Shown here in pieces: positions 7,969-17,352 of a stretch of 64,000 nucleotides of DNA. The notes beneath the pieces were generated by a model that made no database searches, was not told the DNA's origin, and saw nothing but the letters and a program-made list of their open reading frames with translations. Position 1 is the first letter of the stretch, and each line of letters opens with the position of its first letter. Source of the DNA: Microbulbifer variabilis ATCC 700307. GTDB taxonomy: Bacteria > Pseudomonadota > Gammaproteobacteria > Pseudomonadales > Cellvibrionaceae. The position numbers and the translations under genes are program-made. The DNA lies in NCBI RefSeq assembly GCF_000380565.1, contig NZ_AQYJ01000028.1, positions 124,001-188,000 on the forward strand, in the 5' to 3' direction.

Positions 7969-10164
7969 GTGCAAAGAAGATTGCTTTTTATTTTCCTTTT
8001 ACTGACCTCACTATTTCTGCTTTTAGGTTGTGAGCAGCGACAGGCCTCTGTCGATGACACTGCCGACACTGATCTGGCAATTTCCCAACAGCCTGCGCCA
8101 AATCAGCAGCAAACACAGCTGGTAGAAGCTCCGGTTTTTGAAAACTATGTAGACCTGGGGGATATGCCTGCTTTGAAGGAGAGAGGCGTCCTGCGTCTGC
8201 TTGCGCCGAGGGGGCCCCAAGAGGGCTCGCTGCCGCGTATTGGGCTACCTATGAGTGAATGGAGGGAGTTAGCGGAAAAGTTTGCCCACAGTCGGGGCCT
8301 TCAACCTCAATGGGTGTATGTGGACAACTTCGCGCAACTGATTCCGGCACTTATTGAAGGTCGTGGCGATGTCATTGCCAGCAATTTTTCCCGAACGCAG
8401 GAGCGAAAGGCTGTGGTTTCCTTTACACGCCCCCTGCAGTTTGTCAGTGAGTTATTGGTAACCCGGCGGGATAATGGGTTACAACCCGTGCCGAATAGGC
8501 CATTACAGGTTGCTGTGAGGCGTGGCAGCGCCTTTGCTGAGACGTTGATTCATAGCGAGGATGCGCAGAATTATAAAGTTACCTATCTGGATGGCCCGGT
8601 AGAGCATGAAGAGCTGCTAACCGCCGTAGCCGAGGGGAGATATCAGGCGACTGTCATTGACAGCAACCAGGTTAATGCGTTTCTTCCAGCTTATCCACAA
8701 CTGACCAGTAGTTCCAAGCTCAACTCTGAACGAGCTATCGCCTGGGCGGTGCGACGTGATTCTGTGGCCCTCCGTCGAGAACTGAATGAATTTTTTACGG
8801 CTGAATTGGTATTGGCCAGCCAGAAGAGGGAGCAGGCTCTGCGTGATTGGCAGGAGATCCTGGAGAGTGGAACCTTGAGAGTGCTCACTCGTAATCATCC
8901 CGCCTCTTACTTTATTTGGCGTGGTGAATTAATGGGGTTCGATTATGATTTACTGAAGAAATTTGCCCGTGATCATAAGCTGCGTCTCAGCATGATAGTG
9001 CCAGATCCGGATATGGACCTAGCTGATGCGCTACAGGCAGGAATGGGAGATATGATTGCAGCATCTCTCACAATTACCAAGGGTCGGCGTCAACAGGGGT
9101 TAGTATTTTCCCGACCAGTTATGGCAGTCAAGGAGTTGTTGGTGGCCGGTCCCCAAGGCGCAAGTGAAAATAACAACTTGACACTGGAGGAGTTGCTGGC
9201 CGGGCAGATAGTGGCGGTAAATCCGCAAACCAGTTATCACGATAGCCTGGTGAAATTACTGCAAAAACAGCATGCACAGGAGCTGCTACCACTACAGATA
9301 AAACGTATTGAAGGCGTTACAACGGAATTTCTCATTGATTCTGTGGCCAGCGGAGCTTTCCCCTACACTGTTGTCGATTCACATCTCGTGGCAATTGAAA
9401 GCACTTATCGTAACGATTTTAGAGTAGTCGGCGAACTTCCTGGTGATCGCGATATCGCTTGGGCTGTTCGTGCTAAGCAACCGGTGTTATTGGAGCACTT
9501 GAATACGTTCTTAGAAAAACATAATCGTGACCTGTTTTTCAATGTTACCTATAACAAGTATTTTAAAGAACAGAAGCGTATCCTTAAGCATCAGGGACAG
9601 CGCCTGCGCAGCACGGATGTATTATCGCCATTTGATCCTATAGTGCAAAAATATACTCAAAATACTGACCGCGACTGGCGAATGGTGGTCGCGCAAATGT
9701 ATCAGGAAAGCCAATTTAATCCTCAGGCACGTTCATTTGCCGGGGCCCAGGGGTTGATGCAGGTACTTCCTCGCACAGCCCGCCAGCTGGGTATTGGTAA
9801 TTTATATGATCCGGAAAATGGCATTCGAGCAGGTGTATCCTACCTGGATTGGCTGGATGATCGCTTCCCGCAAAACCTACCTCTCGACCAGAAAATCTAT
9901 TTCACCCTGGCTTCCTATAATGCGGGCCATGGTCATGTGAGAGATGCCAGAAATCTTGCCCAGAGGCTGGAACTGGACCCTAACCAGTGGTTTGGGCACG
10001 TTGAGGAGGCCATGCTACTTTTGTCTCAACCTGAGTATTATCGAAGCAGTCGATTTGGCTATGTGCGTGGTAGGGAGCCGGTAAATTATGTGCGGGAAAT
10101 CAGGGACAGATATATTGGGTACCTAGGTGTTGAGCGTAACCAGTACTATATGGATACACAATAG
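7969..10164 (+). CDS. MltF-like lytic transglycosylase lipoprotein with two solute-binding domains
   Basis: A 731-residue lipoprotein. The GTG at 7969 is preferred over the upstream in-frame ATG at 7900 because it has an AAAAGG ribosome site 6 bases upstream and starts directly at the lipoprotein signal (FLLLGC). Two successive periplasmic type-3 solute-binding domains follow: one opening with GVLRLLAPRG, the other with SGTLRVLTRNHPASYF. A C-terminal SLT domain has the catalytic Glu in QMYQESQFNP, the GLMQVLPRTA motif and a FTLASYNAGHGHV segment. It would cleave the glycan strands of peptidoglycan at the outer membrane, perhaps gated by a ligand such as muropeptide. Canonical E. coli MltF has one solute-binding domain, so the doubling is unusual. 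It is not in an operon. Confidence 0.88.
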   Translation: MQRRLLFIFLLLTSLFLLLGCEQRQASVDDTADTDLAISQQPAPNQQQTQLVEAPVFENYVDLGDMPALKERGVLRLLAPRGPQEGSLPRIGLPMSEWRELAEKFAHSRGLQPQWVYVDNFAQLIPALIEGRGDVIASNFSRTQERKAVVSFTRPLQFVSELLVTRRDNGLQPVPNRPLQVAVRRGSAFAETLIHSEDAQNYKVTYLDGPVEHEELLTAVAEGRYQATVIDSNQVNAFLPAYPQLTSSSKLNSERAIAWAVRRDSVALRRELNEFFTAELVLASQKREQALRDWQEILESGTLRVLTRNHPASYFIWRGELMGFDYDLLKKFARDHKLRLSMIVPDPDMDLADALQAGMGDMIAASLTITKGRRQQGLVFSRPVMAVKELLVAGPQGASENNNLTLEELLAGQIVAVNPQTSYHDSLVKLLQKQHAQELLPLQIKRIEGVTTEFLIDSVASGAFPYTVVDSHLVAIESTYRNDFRVVGELPGDRDIAWAVRAKQPVLLEHLNTFLEKHNRDLFFNVTYNKYFKEQKRILKHQGQRLRSTDVLSPFDPIVQKYTQNTDRDWRMVVAQMYQESQFNPQARSFAGAQGLMQVLPRTARQLGIGNLYDPENGIRAGVSYLDWLDDRFPQNLPLDQKIYFTLASYNAGHGHVRDARNLAQRLELDPNQWFGHVEEAMLLLSQPEYYRSSRFGYVRGREPVNYVREIRDRYIGYLGVERNQYYMDTQ

Positions 10165-10191
10165 CAGCCCCTGACCTCCCCGCAGAACGGT

Positions 10192-10566
10192 TTATGCTAT
10201 TGCCGCTACCGCTTCAATTTCTATTTTAAGGTCTGCATGCACCAGATTGGAAACCTCTACCAATGAGCAGGCGGGATAGTGACTGTCATAAAAAGAAAAT
10301 AACTCCTCCCGGATTATACCTAATTTGTCTATCTCTTTTATAAAAATTGTAAGCTTAATTAGGTCTGACTTAGTAAGCCCTTCATAATCCAGAACTTTTT
10401 TTAATTGAGAGAGAATTTCTCGTATTTGCTCAGTTAAGTCTTCAGCCTGAGCGTCAGTGCCCATGGCCGTAAGGCCGGAGATATAAAGACTCTTTTCATG
10501 AATGACTGCATGAGTCATTGGGCCTTTTGGTTTTGGTAGGAAAGGGTAATCTCTTCTACTTAACAT
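10192..10566 (-). CDS. RidA/YjgF family protein
   Basis: A 124-residue cytoplasmic protein of standard RidA length. It has the family features of a central SGLTA segment after a hydrophobic strand, KVLDYEGLTKSDLIKLTIFI and a C-terminal EIEAVA. In the YjgF/RidA superfamily an Arg near the C-terminal third usually binds the imine/enamine carboxylate; here the segment reads PACSLVEVSNLVHADLKIEIEAVA without the usual RxxV arginine. It may therefore belong to a non-deaminase subgroup. It is the last gene of an apparent three-gene operon (GNAT acetyltransferase, Tat-exported Kelch protein, RidA), 33 bases after the Kelch stop codon. Confidence 0.85.
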   Translation of the reverse strand: MLSRRDYPFLPKPKGPMTHAVIHEKSLYISGLTAMGTDAQAEDLTEQIREILSQLKKVLDYEGLTKSDLIKLTIFIKEIDKLGIIREELFSFYDSHYPACSLVEVSNLVHADLKIEIEAVAAIA

Positions 10567-10599
10567 AGTTCTTCCTTCGGGATCTAGTGATTAAATCAG

Positions 10600-11652
10600 T
10601 TATTCTCTCCAGCTCAATTTTACCATGGAACCAAGTGTATCCTGTGGGCCTACTTTGGCGGCGCCGCCAATAATATAGAGGTTGTTACCTATAGTAGCGG
10701 CGCCATGACCATGACGTGTTTCATTGAGTTTCGCTTCTTTACCCCACTGATCGCTGAGTGGATCATAGATCCAAATAGCACTGGATACCGTACCTGTCTT
10801 CCAGTTGCCATTAGGGCCAAATGCCTCACCTCCGGTAACGACGATTTTTCCGTTAAGTGGCGTTGCAGTAAGACCAGCAAGTGCTTGTGGCAATGGCCTT
10901 ATCTTTTCCCATTTGTCAAGATTGGAGTCATAAACTTCAAAATACGAAAGATTTTTAGCTTTTTTTGTGCTGTCGCCAACCTGCCGACCACCCACAACAT
11001 AAATTCTGTTATTGAGACCTGCACCTGCTGCTGAGTTCCTATTGATACTTGGGGGTGCCGCTGTTTCCCAGTGTTTATTATCAACTAATAGATAGTGCTT
11101 TTTGCTGTCTCGGTTTTTGGATTCAGAATTGGGGGACTTTCCACCAATAACATGGATTTTCTCCAAGAGTGAGACATGCACACTTTCCGCTATTGGTACT
11201 GGAAGTGATGGTGCAGAGCTCCACTGCTCTTTTGCCTCGGATAGCCTCCAAACAGTCTTTTGGGGCTGCCAGGCGTTCCCTTTTTTTCCAGTGAATCCAC
11301 CAATAGCGTATAGGTATTTTGAGTTACTGGCCATGCCGAGGTGGTGCCTCGGAGCGGGAAGTGATGGTCCAGTTCGCCATTTTTGCAGTTTAGGGGAAAA
11401 AATGTAGTTCTCCTCTGACGGAGAAAGGCCGAAAAAAGCGGGAGTGGTTGACGGAATAAAGCCACCGGCAACATAGATTTCATTATTGAAGACGGCGGGA
11501 TAAATTTCTTGTATAGGCGTTTTCAGCCCGGGCATTTGACTTAAAAAAGGAATTGATTTCTCATTTGCTAATGAGTTGTCAACACTGATCCCAGCAAACA
11601 CCAGAGGTGAAAATCCTGTGAGTTTCAAAAAATCTCTTCTGGAAATAGGCAT
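10600..11652 (-). CDS. Tat-exported Kelch-repeat beta-propeller protein
   Basis: A 350-residue protein. I start it at the ATG at 11652, which gives a clean twin-arginine signal (SRRDFLK); the open frame extends further upstream but there overlaps the preceding gene and looks non-coding. Six blades are marked by the double-glycine Kelch signature: YVAGG, YAIGG, HVIGG, YVVGG, VVTGG and YIIGG. This number is enough for a complete propeller. Kelch propellers exported by Gram-negatives include sialic acid mutarotase (NanM), but no sialic acid genes are nearby and the Tat signal points to a folded, perhaps cofactor-containing protein. It is second in the GNAT-Kelch-RidA operon, 25 bases after the GNAT stop. 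No clear ribosome site is seen. The function is unknown. Confidence 0.8.
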   Translation of the reverse strand: MPISRRDFLKLTGFSPLVFAGISVDNSLANEKSIPFLSQMPGLKTPIQEIYPAVFNNEIYVAGGFIPSTTPAFFGLSPSEENYIFSPKLQKWRTGPSLPAPRHHLGMASNSKYLYAIGGFTGKKGNAWQPQKTVWRLSEAKEQWSSAPSLPVPIAESVHVSLLEKIHVIGGKSPNSESKNRDSKKHYLLVDNKHWETAAPPSINRNSAAGAGLNNRIYVVGGRQVGDSTKKAKNLSYFEVYDSNLDKWEKIRPLPQALAGLTATPLNGKIVVTGGEAFGPNGNWKTGTVSSAIWIYDPLSDQWGKEAKLNETRHGHGAATIGNNLYIIGGAAKVGPQDTLGSMVKLSWRE

Positions 11653-11677
11653 AATTATTATTAATAGATAATGGTAT

Positions 11678-12139
11678 TTATAATTTTTTACAGAAAAACA
11701 AGCTGTGCGGGTCTCTTTTATAGTTGGCAAACGGTGCACAAGGCTCAAAACCATACCGCTGGTAAAGTGCCACTGCGGGTGCAAATGCTGCGCCGCTTCC
11801 GGTTTCCAGCTTAACTTCTTTATAGCTCCGAAGCCTGGCTTCTTTAAGTATTTCTTCCAGTACTGCCTTGGCAACTCCAATACGCAGGAAGGACTGACTA
11901 GTTTTCATCGATTTTAACTCCCCTTGGAATTGTGCGATTTCCTTGAGGGCTCCACATCCGGCCAGAGTTCCATTAATACGTGCACTCCAGAAGGTAATGG
12001 TTGAATCCTGCAAGGCTTTTGGGTCCAATGCATGAACACTTTCAGCTGGGGAGTGCCTATACATTTCCTGTAGGTGAGAGTTCAAGAGCTTAGCAATAGC
12101 TCCATCAACAAGATTATCTTTTTCTACAAAAATTTTCAT
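11678..12139 (-). CDS. GNAT family N-acetyltransferase
   Basis: A 153-residue protein with the GNAT fold. A substrate strand reads WSARINGTLAGCGALKEI. The acetyl-CoA pyrophosphate loop is in LRIGVAKAVLEEILKEA, a variant of Q/RxxGxG/A. A C-terminal VALYQRYGFEPC motif is also present. The pattern resembles the YsnE/PhnO-like small-molecule acetyltransferases. It would acetylate an amine in the cytoplasm; the substrate is unknown. It heads the operon with the Kelch and RidA genes. Confidence 0.85.
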   Translation of the reverse strand: MKIFVEKDNLVDGAIAKLLNSHLQEMYRHSPAESVHALDPKALQDSTITFWSARINGTLAGCGALKEIAQFQGELKSMKTSQSFLRIGVAKAVLEEILKEARLRSYKEVKLETGSGAAFAPAVALYQRYGFEPCAPFANYKRDPHSLFFCKKL

Positions 12140-12225
12140 ACCTGAAATCCTTTACCTTTTTCAGGGAGTGTACCGCTAGATATAAGCTGAGGACTAATTT
12201 TATATCAGTTCGATAATCCAATTGA

Positions 12226-12250
12226 ATAAAAAAGGGCTCTGAGAGCCCTT
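12226..12250 (-). terminator. intrinsic terminator of the M1 aminopeptidase gene
   Basis: On the minus strand AAGGGCTCTC and AGAGCCCTT form a 9-bp stem followed by a T-run, about 45 bases after the stop codon at 12295. Confidence 0.85.
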
Positions 12251-12294
12251 AAAATAATTTTAGCTGGCAAGTTGTGTGATTAGGGTCAACCTTG

Positions 12295-14979
12295 CTACCG
12301 TTTTACTAAAGCCTGCCCCATTTTGATGCAACGCTCGCTGGTATAGCGATGATTTTTTAATGCCTTGACCAGCGTAGGTTTGAGCTGTTGTTTTTCCTTC
12401 AGAGTATCGCTAAGTTTTTGGGCGCCTTCTTTCGAGCACATAAGGGGGAGCATATATGCATAGATACTAATTAACTCTGAGGAATCTTCATTATTGATCT
12501 GATCTAAAGCTGAAAATATTCGTTCGCTATTAGTGTTGAAAAGCTCAATCTGTTCTGAGGTAAACAGAGATGAAGTGGCTGTACGAAGTTCGCTCAACTT
12601 GAACTTATCTCTATTTAGGATCAAATTATCTAACCATTTCTGTTTAACTGCCGGTGAGGGCCTAACGGCTTCAGCCGCTATAGCATTGAGCTTTGATCGG
12701 TCAGAGTTGTCTTGTTTCAACTCTCGGGCAATGGCTTTTTCATAGTCGGCAAAAAGATAACGGTTCTGCAAGCTTATTAGTTCCCAGCGCATATCTGGAT
12801 CTAGTTTTAAACCTTTAACGGAGAGCTCCCCCATTAACAACTGTTTGGCATTATCCAGTGCTGCATTAGAGTGGGCTACATTGGTAAAAGTATCAAACCA
12901 AACTTTCTGCTGGTCACTACTGCTGGCCGCTTTTTGAAGTTGTGTCCAGACAAAGTCTTCGATCGCCTGTTGTAGTTCGTTGCGGCGCTCTTTTCCGACC
13001 GGAATTTGGTTAAGGTAGCTGTAGACAAAACTTAAATAGCGGGCATTGAGCCGGATGGCGTTAATATCCTGTTCCACTGCGCCATTGCTGATAATAAAGC
13101 TGATATATTCATCTAAAGGAAGTTTTGTATCATAAGTGCTATCAAACAGACTTTGCCACATCATAAGACGAGCAAAAGGCTGCTGGATAGCATTAATATG
13201 CTGAGCCATATTCTTCAGCGTTACCGAATCCAGATTTACTTTCACAAAAGCCCAGTCCCCCTCATTGGGGTAGAGAATTTGCGGGCAGGGCAGCCCTTTG
13301 GCATCTTCCACATTAGTTTTGGCACCACTATATAGTACTGGCAAGGTGGCGAAGCGCTTCATATTTTCGCCATCCATACGATAGAGGCCAAGTTGCGTAC
13401 GCTGTTCTCGTAAGGTGGGATACTCTTGCGGTGCAGTCTGAGTGAGGGTCAAATGACTAATCTGGTTATTTTCACATTGAAAGCTGGCCTCGATGGTATT
13501 GAGACCAGCTTGGTAAAGCCATTGCTGTTGCCAGATATCTAAATTAACCCCGGAGGCTTTTCCCAGATGCCCCATGAAGTCGTCAAGTGTTGAGTTTTGG
13601 TAGGAGAGCTCTTTCAGGTAATTGCTGACCCCTTTACGGAACTCCTCTTTTCCCAGATAGTAGGGTAGCTGCTTCAACACCGAGCCACCTTTACCGTAGG
13701 TAATACCATCGAAGTTGGCAAAGGCTTCATCAGTATTCTTGACGGGCAGCTGGATAGCGTGGGTGGTGGGGCGTTGATCTGAGTGGTAGGCCCACTGTTT
13801 GGTACCCAGATAAAAATTCTCCCAGGCATTGGTAAACTCACTGTTCTCCGCCAGGGCCAGGTTAGCCATATAAGTGGCGAAACTCTCATTGAGCCATAGA
13901 TCATCCCACCAGTTCATGGTTACCAGGTTGCCAAACCATTGGTGAGCCAGCTCATGGGCAATGACATTTGCCAGGCCCATACGCTGTGCCTGGGTTTTTT
14001 CCCCGCGTGAAACATAGGCGTCATTAAAAGTAACTGAACCTACGTTTTCCATGGCACCGGCGTTAAAGTCAGGAACAAGGATCTGGTCGTATTTTTTGAA
14101 AGGGTAATCTATTTCAAAATATGGCTGGAAGAACTCAAAGGATTGCTTGGTAAAAGTAAACCAATCTTCGGTTTTAACATACTCTGCCAGGCTTTGGCGG
14201 GCCATCAGGCGTAGTGGTATGCCGGCAGCATCATCTTCCCAGATATGGTATGGGCCTGCATGAAGAGAAAAAATATAGGAGGAAAATTTTTGCGACTGAG
14301 GGAAAAACCAATGCTTCAGCTCTCCTTGCTCCTCTACTCGACTTTCCCTCTCCGCGCTGATAACTACCCAGTCTTTTGGAGCAGTAACATCCAGAGTGTA
14401 ACGAGCTTTTAGATTTGGTTGATCGAAGTGTGGGAAAAGCCGGTTGGCATCATAGGGCTCAAAGTCAGTATACATATAGACTTTGCCATCTTTTGGATCT
14501 TCGAAGCGGTGTAGTCCGGAGCCATTATTGGAATAGGGGTGTTGATAGTTCACTGTAATTGCGTGCTGTCGATTTGGCAGGTGCAATATGGGAACGGTAA
14601 TGAAGTGGCCGTTATATTCGAACGGAGTTTCTTTGCCATCAACTTTTACCGATTCGACTTTACCACCGGCAAAATCAATAGTGAGAGGCTGCTGTAAAGC
14701 TTTTTTGAACTGGATATCAGCGTGTACGGTACCAAAATAACTTTCACCAGTACCATCCAGGTTGACACTCAAGCGGTAATCAACCTCGACCACCTGTTGT
14801 TTACGTAATTTGGCATATTCTTCAGAGAGGCCCGATATATTGGCCCTGTGTACCGGCACATAAGTAGTTTCCTTCTGTGCTTGTAAAGTGCTGGATTCCT
14901 GGCCGCAGGCGGCCAGTATAGCTGTGCATAGCAGAGCAGCAGTGAGCTTGGGCGGCATCAGCTTACTGGTTTTGATCAT
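12295..14979 (-). CDS. M1 family aminopeptidase lipoprotein (PepN-like)
   Basis: An 894-residue zinc aminopeptidase. A lipoprotein signal (ILAAC, Cys25) anchors it to a membrane on the periplasmic side. The exopeptidase motif GAMEN (308-312), the zinc motif HELAH (342-346) and the third ligand Glu365 (WLNESFATY) are all canonical. Tyr/Phe-rich substrate-pocket segments and a long helical C-terminal domain follow, so the architecture is that of full-length aminopeptidase N, relocated to the envelope. It should release N-terminal residues from peptides entering the periplasm. It has its own terminator. It is distinct from the M1 lipoprotein at 1484-4216, which carries GATEL in place of GAMEN. 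Confidence 0.95.
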   Translation of the reverse strand: MIKTSKLMPPKLTAALLCTAILAACGQESSTLQAQKETTYVPVHRANISGLSEEYAKLRKQQVVEVDYRLSVNLDGTGESYFGTVHADIQFKKALQQPLTIDFAGGKVESVKVDGKETPFEYNGHFITVPILHLPNRQHAITVNYQHPYSNNGSGLHRFEDPKDGKVYMYTDFEPYDANRLFPHFDQPNLKARYTLDVTAPKDWVVISAERESRVEEQGELKHWFFPQSQKFSSYIFSLHAGPYHIWEDDAAGIPLRLMARQSLAEYVKTEDWFTFTKQSFEFFQPYFEIDYPFKKYDQILVPDFNAGAMENVGSVTFNDAYVSRGEKTQAQRMGLANVIAHELAHQWFGNLVTMNWWDDLWLNESFATYMANLALAENSEFTNAWENFYLGTKQWAYHSDQRPTTHAIQLPVKNTDEAFANFDGITYGKGGSVLKQLPYYLGKEEFRKGVSNYLKELSYQNSTLDDFMGHLGKASGVNLDIWQQQWLYQAGLNTIEASFQCENNQISHLTLTQTAPQEYPTLREQRTQLGLYRMDGENMKRFATLPVLYSGAKTNVEDAKGLPCPQILYPNEGDWAFVKVNLDSVTLKNMAQHINAIQQPFARLMMWQSLFDSTYDTKLPLDEYISFIISNGAVEQDINAIRLNARYLSFVYSYLNQIPVGKERRNELQQAIEDFVWTQLQKAASSSDQQKVWFDTFTNVAHSNAALDNAKQLLMGELSVKGLKLDPDMRWELISLQNRYLFADYEKAIARELKQDNSDRSKLNAIAAEAVRPSPAVKQKWLDNLILNRDKFKLSELRTATSSLFTSEQIELFNTNSERIFSALDQINNEDSSELISIYAYMLPLMCSKEGAQKLSDTLKEKQQLKPTLVKALKNHRYTSERCIKMGQALVKR

Positions 14980-15202
14980 TGTATTCTCACGTCTTACTTT
15001 TTGTTGCTTTTGTTTTACTAATAGTAGGTGTTCCGCTCATTCCAGCATGTGTGATATAGCTAGGGCCAAATTTTTTTTGGGAGCGCCAAATGTCATTGTA
15101 CAAGGGGGGTAGTTATTACAGTTCCAGCAGCCAGGGTTGTGCGCTGAGGTGTCGGACTTGTGCGGTAGGCTGATGAGGAATAAGGTCAATGTTGAGAAAG
15201 GG

Positions 15203-16543
15203 CTATTTGCCATTGGCTACTTCGAGGATGGATTCTGCTAGGGCATTGACTAAACCATCGATTTCCTCGCTACTGGAAATGAAAGGCATTCCCAGTTGAA
15301 TCGTGTCTCCTCCATAGCGGATATAGAAGCCCTTACTCCACATTTTCATCGCAATTCGAAAGGGGTGCAGTAGAGGCTCACCAGGAGCAGGTTGAATGGT
15401 TAGGCCCGCGGCCAGTCCGCAATTGCGGATATCATGGATCAGGGGGAGTCCTTTGAGCTGGTGAATATACTTCTCAAGCTCATAAGCAAGTTCGGCGGAC
15501 CGTTTGAACAGGTCCTCCTGCTTGAGGATATTCAAAGTTGCCAGCGCAGAGGCACAGGCTACAGGGTGGCCTGAGTAAGTGTAACCATGGGGTAATTCAA
15601 GTTGATAGTCTGGCCCCGCTTTTTCCATAAATGTATCGTATATACCCTGCTGTACTGCGACGGCACCCATAGGAAAAGCGCCATTGGTAAGCTGTTTAGC
15701 GGTATTCAGAATATCCGGCACAACCCCGAAAAACTCGGCTCCAGTGGCTGTCCCCATTCTGCCAAAGGCGGTGATAACCTCATCAAAAATCAACAATATC
15801 TGGTGTTCGTTGCAGATATCGCGCAGGCGTTGCAAATAGCCCTCAGGGGGTGGAAGTACACCGGCCGAGCCGGCCATAGGCTCAACAATTACCGCTGCTA
15901 TATTGCTGGCATCGTGCAGGGCAATTAAATCGAGTAACTCATCAGCTAAATGTGATCCCTGTTGTGGCTGTCCACGGCAAAAGCGGTTATCTGGCAAAAG
16001 GGTATGTGACAAATGGTCGGAATCGAGTGTGGGGCCAAACATTGCCCGATTGGCACCTATACCACCCACGCTGATTCCACCGAAATTAACCCCGTGATAG
16101 CCTTTTATCCGACCGATAAGCTTGGTTTTTGCCGCTAAGCCCCTTTTGCGCCAATAGGCGCGAGCAATTTTCAATGAAGTTTCTGCTGATTCTGAGCCCG
16201 AATTAGTAAAAAAAATACGGTTCAGGCCCACAGGCATAAATTGGGTGATTCGCTCAGCTAGTTGAAAAGATAAAGGGTGGCCAAACTGAAATGCAGGGGC
16301 ATAGTCGAGAGTTTTTAGTTGGCGATTAATTGCCTCGGTAATCTCTGGACGATTGTGTCCAGCGCCACAAGTCCAAAGCCCCGAGAGCCCATCAAAGATT
16401 GGACGACCATCGGCACTGGTGAAGTAACAGCCCTCAGCAGCAATGATTATTCGGGGATCCCGTTTAAATTGACGGTTGCCTGTGTAGGGCATCCAATGGG
16501 AATCGAGTTGTGTCTGGGTTAGCCCTGCGAGTTTGTCGTTCAT
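15203..16543 (-). CDS. class III aminotransferase (omega-amino acid:pyruvate type)
   Basis: A 446-residue PLP enzyme. It has the N-terminal MPYTGNRQFK and GLSGLWTCGAGH signatures of beta-alanine/omega-amino acid:pyruvate transaminases, FFTNSGSESAETSLKIAR (phosphate cup), the PLP-ring Asp in LIFDEVITAFGRMG and the Schiff-base Lys in LNTAKQLTNGAFPMG. The tail matches the class III small domain. It would convert an amine or omega-amino acid plus pyruvate to an aldehyde/oxo-acid and alanine in the cytoplasm. The closely related C-terminal fragment at 1-357 suggests two paralogues in the genome. It is monocistronic, divergent from nothing obvious, with a 234-base gap before the purine operon end. 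Confidence 0.92.
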   Translation of the reverse strand: MNDKLAGLTQTQLDSHWMPYTGNRQFKRDPRIIIAAEGCYFTSADGRPIFDGLSGLWTCGAGHNRPEITEAINRQLKTLDYAPAFQFGHPLSFQLAERITQFMPVGLNRIFFTNSGSESAETSLKIARAYWRKRGLAAKTKLIGRIKGYHGVNFGGISVGGIGANRAMFGPTLDSDHLSHTLLPDNRFCRGQPQQGSHLADELLDLIALHDASNIAAVIVEPMAGSAGVLPPPEGYLQRLRDICNEHQILLIFDEVITAFGRMGTATGAEFFGVVPDILNTAKQLTNGAFPMGAVAVQQGIYDTFMEKAGPDYQLELPHGYTYSGHPVACASALATLNILKQEDLFKRSAELAYELEKYIHQLKGLPLIHDIRNCGLAAGLTIQPAPGEPLLHPFRIAMKMWSKGFYIRYGGDTIQLGMPFISSSEEIDGLVNALAESILEVANGK

Positions 16544-16740
16544 TTTTATTTTCCGACTTCTGCTCTATTAAATTAATTCTGGACCAAATTTTCTATTTAA
16601 TAAATTGCCTGAAACTAACTTTAGTTTCATAAGCGGGCGCTATTAAGAAAGGTTTGGAGTATGGGCGTGGTGGGGTAGGGCTTGATTGCCGCTGGGAGGC
16701 ACTACTGGGAGGTTAGGGGGGCAGGTGTTGCAGGGAAGTA

Positions 16741-16765
16741 AAAGATCCGGGGGCTCGGCCCCCGG
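16741..16765 (-). terminator. terminator of the purine operon
   Basis: On the minus strand CCGGGGGC and GCCCCCGG form an 8-bp stem with a 3-base loop, followed by ATCTTTT, just past the phosphoribosyltransferase stop. Confidence 0.8.
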
Positions 16766-16777
16766 TCTTGGCCGTGG

Positions 16778-17341
16778 TTAAACGGCGGTGGCAATCCGGT
16801 CTACATAGGGCGCCAGTTCTGGTTTGTTCTCCAGGATTTCTTCCCTGGAGAGGCCGTCAATTTCATGTGGGAAAACCAGCCACTCTTCAGTTTTGTGGAT
16901 AAAGTAGTCTGGCACACGTTTAGCCTTATTGTTTTTAGGCTTGTAGTAAGGTGTGGCAATTCGAATTTCCGGTGTATTCTTTTTACAGGCCGCACGCAGA
17001 TCTTCGATAGTTTGCTCAATACTCAGGCCAGAATCGTGCACATCGTCCACGATTAATAGGGAGTCGTGTGACTCAAGGCGCTTGATCAGATAGTTTAAGC
17101 CATGAACGCGAACCTTCTTGTCACGCTCGCCGATGCCGAGGTAGGACGAAGTCCGGATTGCGATATGGTCTGCATCCACACCCATCACGTGCAGCAATTC
17201 CTGTACTGCGATACCAACCGGAGCGCCACCACGCCATACACCGACAATATAATTGGGGCGAAAGCCGCTTTGATAGATCTGTTCCGCAAGCGCGTAGGAA
17301 TCCGTTAAGAGTTGCTGTGCGCTGATAAAGTGCTTTTTCAT
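16778..17341 (-). CDS. hypoxanthine/xanthine phosphoribosyltransferase-like protein
   Basis: A 187-residue type I phosphoribosyltransferase. The PRPP-binding loop is LLIVDDVHDSGLS (95-107), with the two acidic residues at 99-100, and the WRGGAPVG segment (37-43) supplies the PPi loop. The closing hood segment is short. It would convert a free purine base and PRPP to the nucleotide. The base is probably hypoxanthine or xanthine/guanine, because the gene follows a purine permease (11 bases upstream) and a Tsx-like porin. Base specificity cannot be settled from the sequence alone. It is the last gene of the operon, before a strong terminator. Confidence 0.87.
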   Translation of the reverse strand: MKKHFISAQQLLTDSYALAEQIYQSGFRPNYIVGVWRGGAPVGIAVQELLHVMGVDADHIAIRTSSYLGIGERDKKVRVHGLNYLIKRLESHDSLLIVDDVHDSGLSIEQTIEDLRAACKKNTPEIRIATPYYKPKNNKAKRVPDYFIHKTEEWLVFPHEIDGLSREEILENKPELAPYVDRIATAV

Positions 17342-17352
17342 CTATGTACCCC

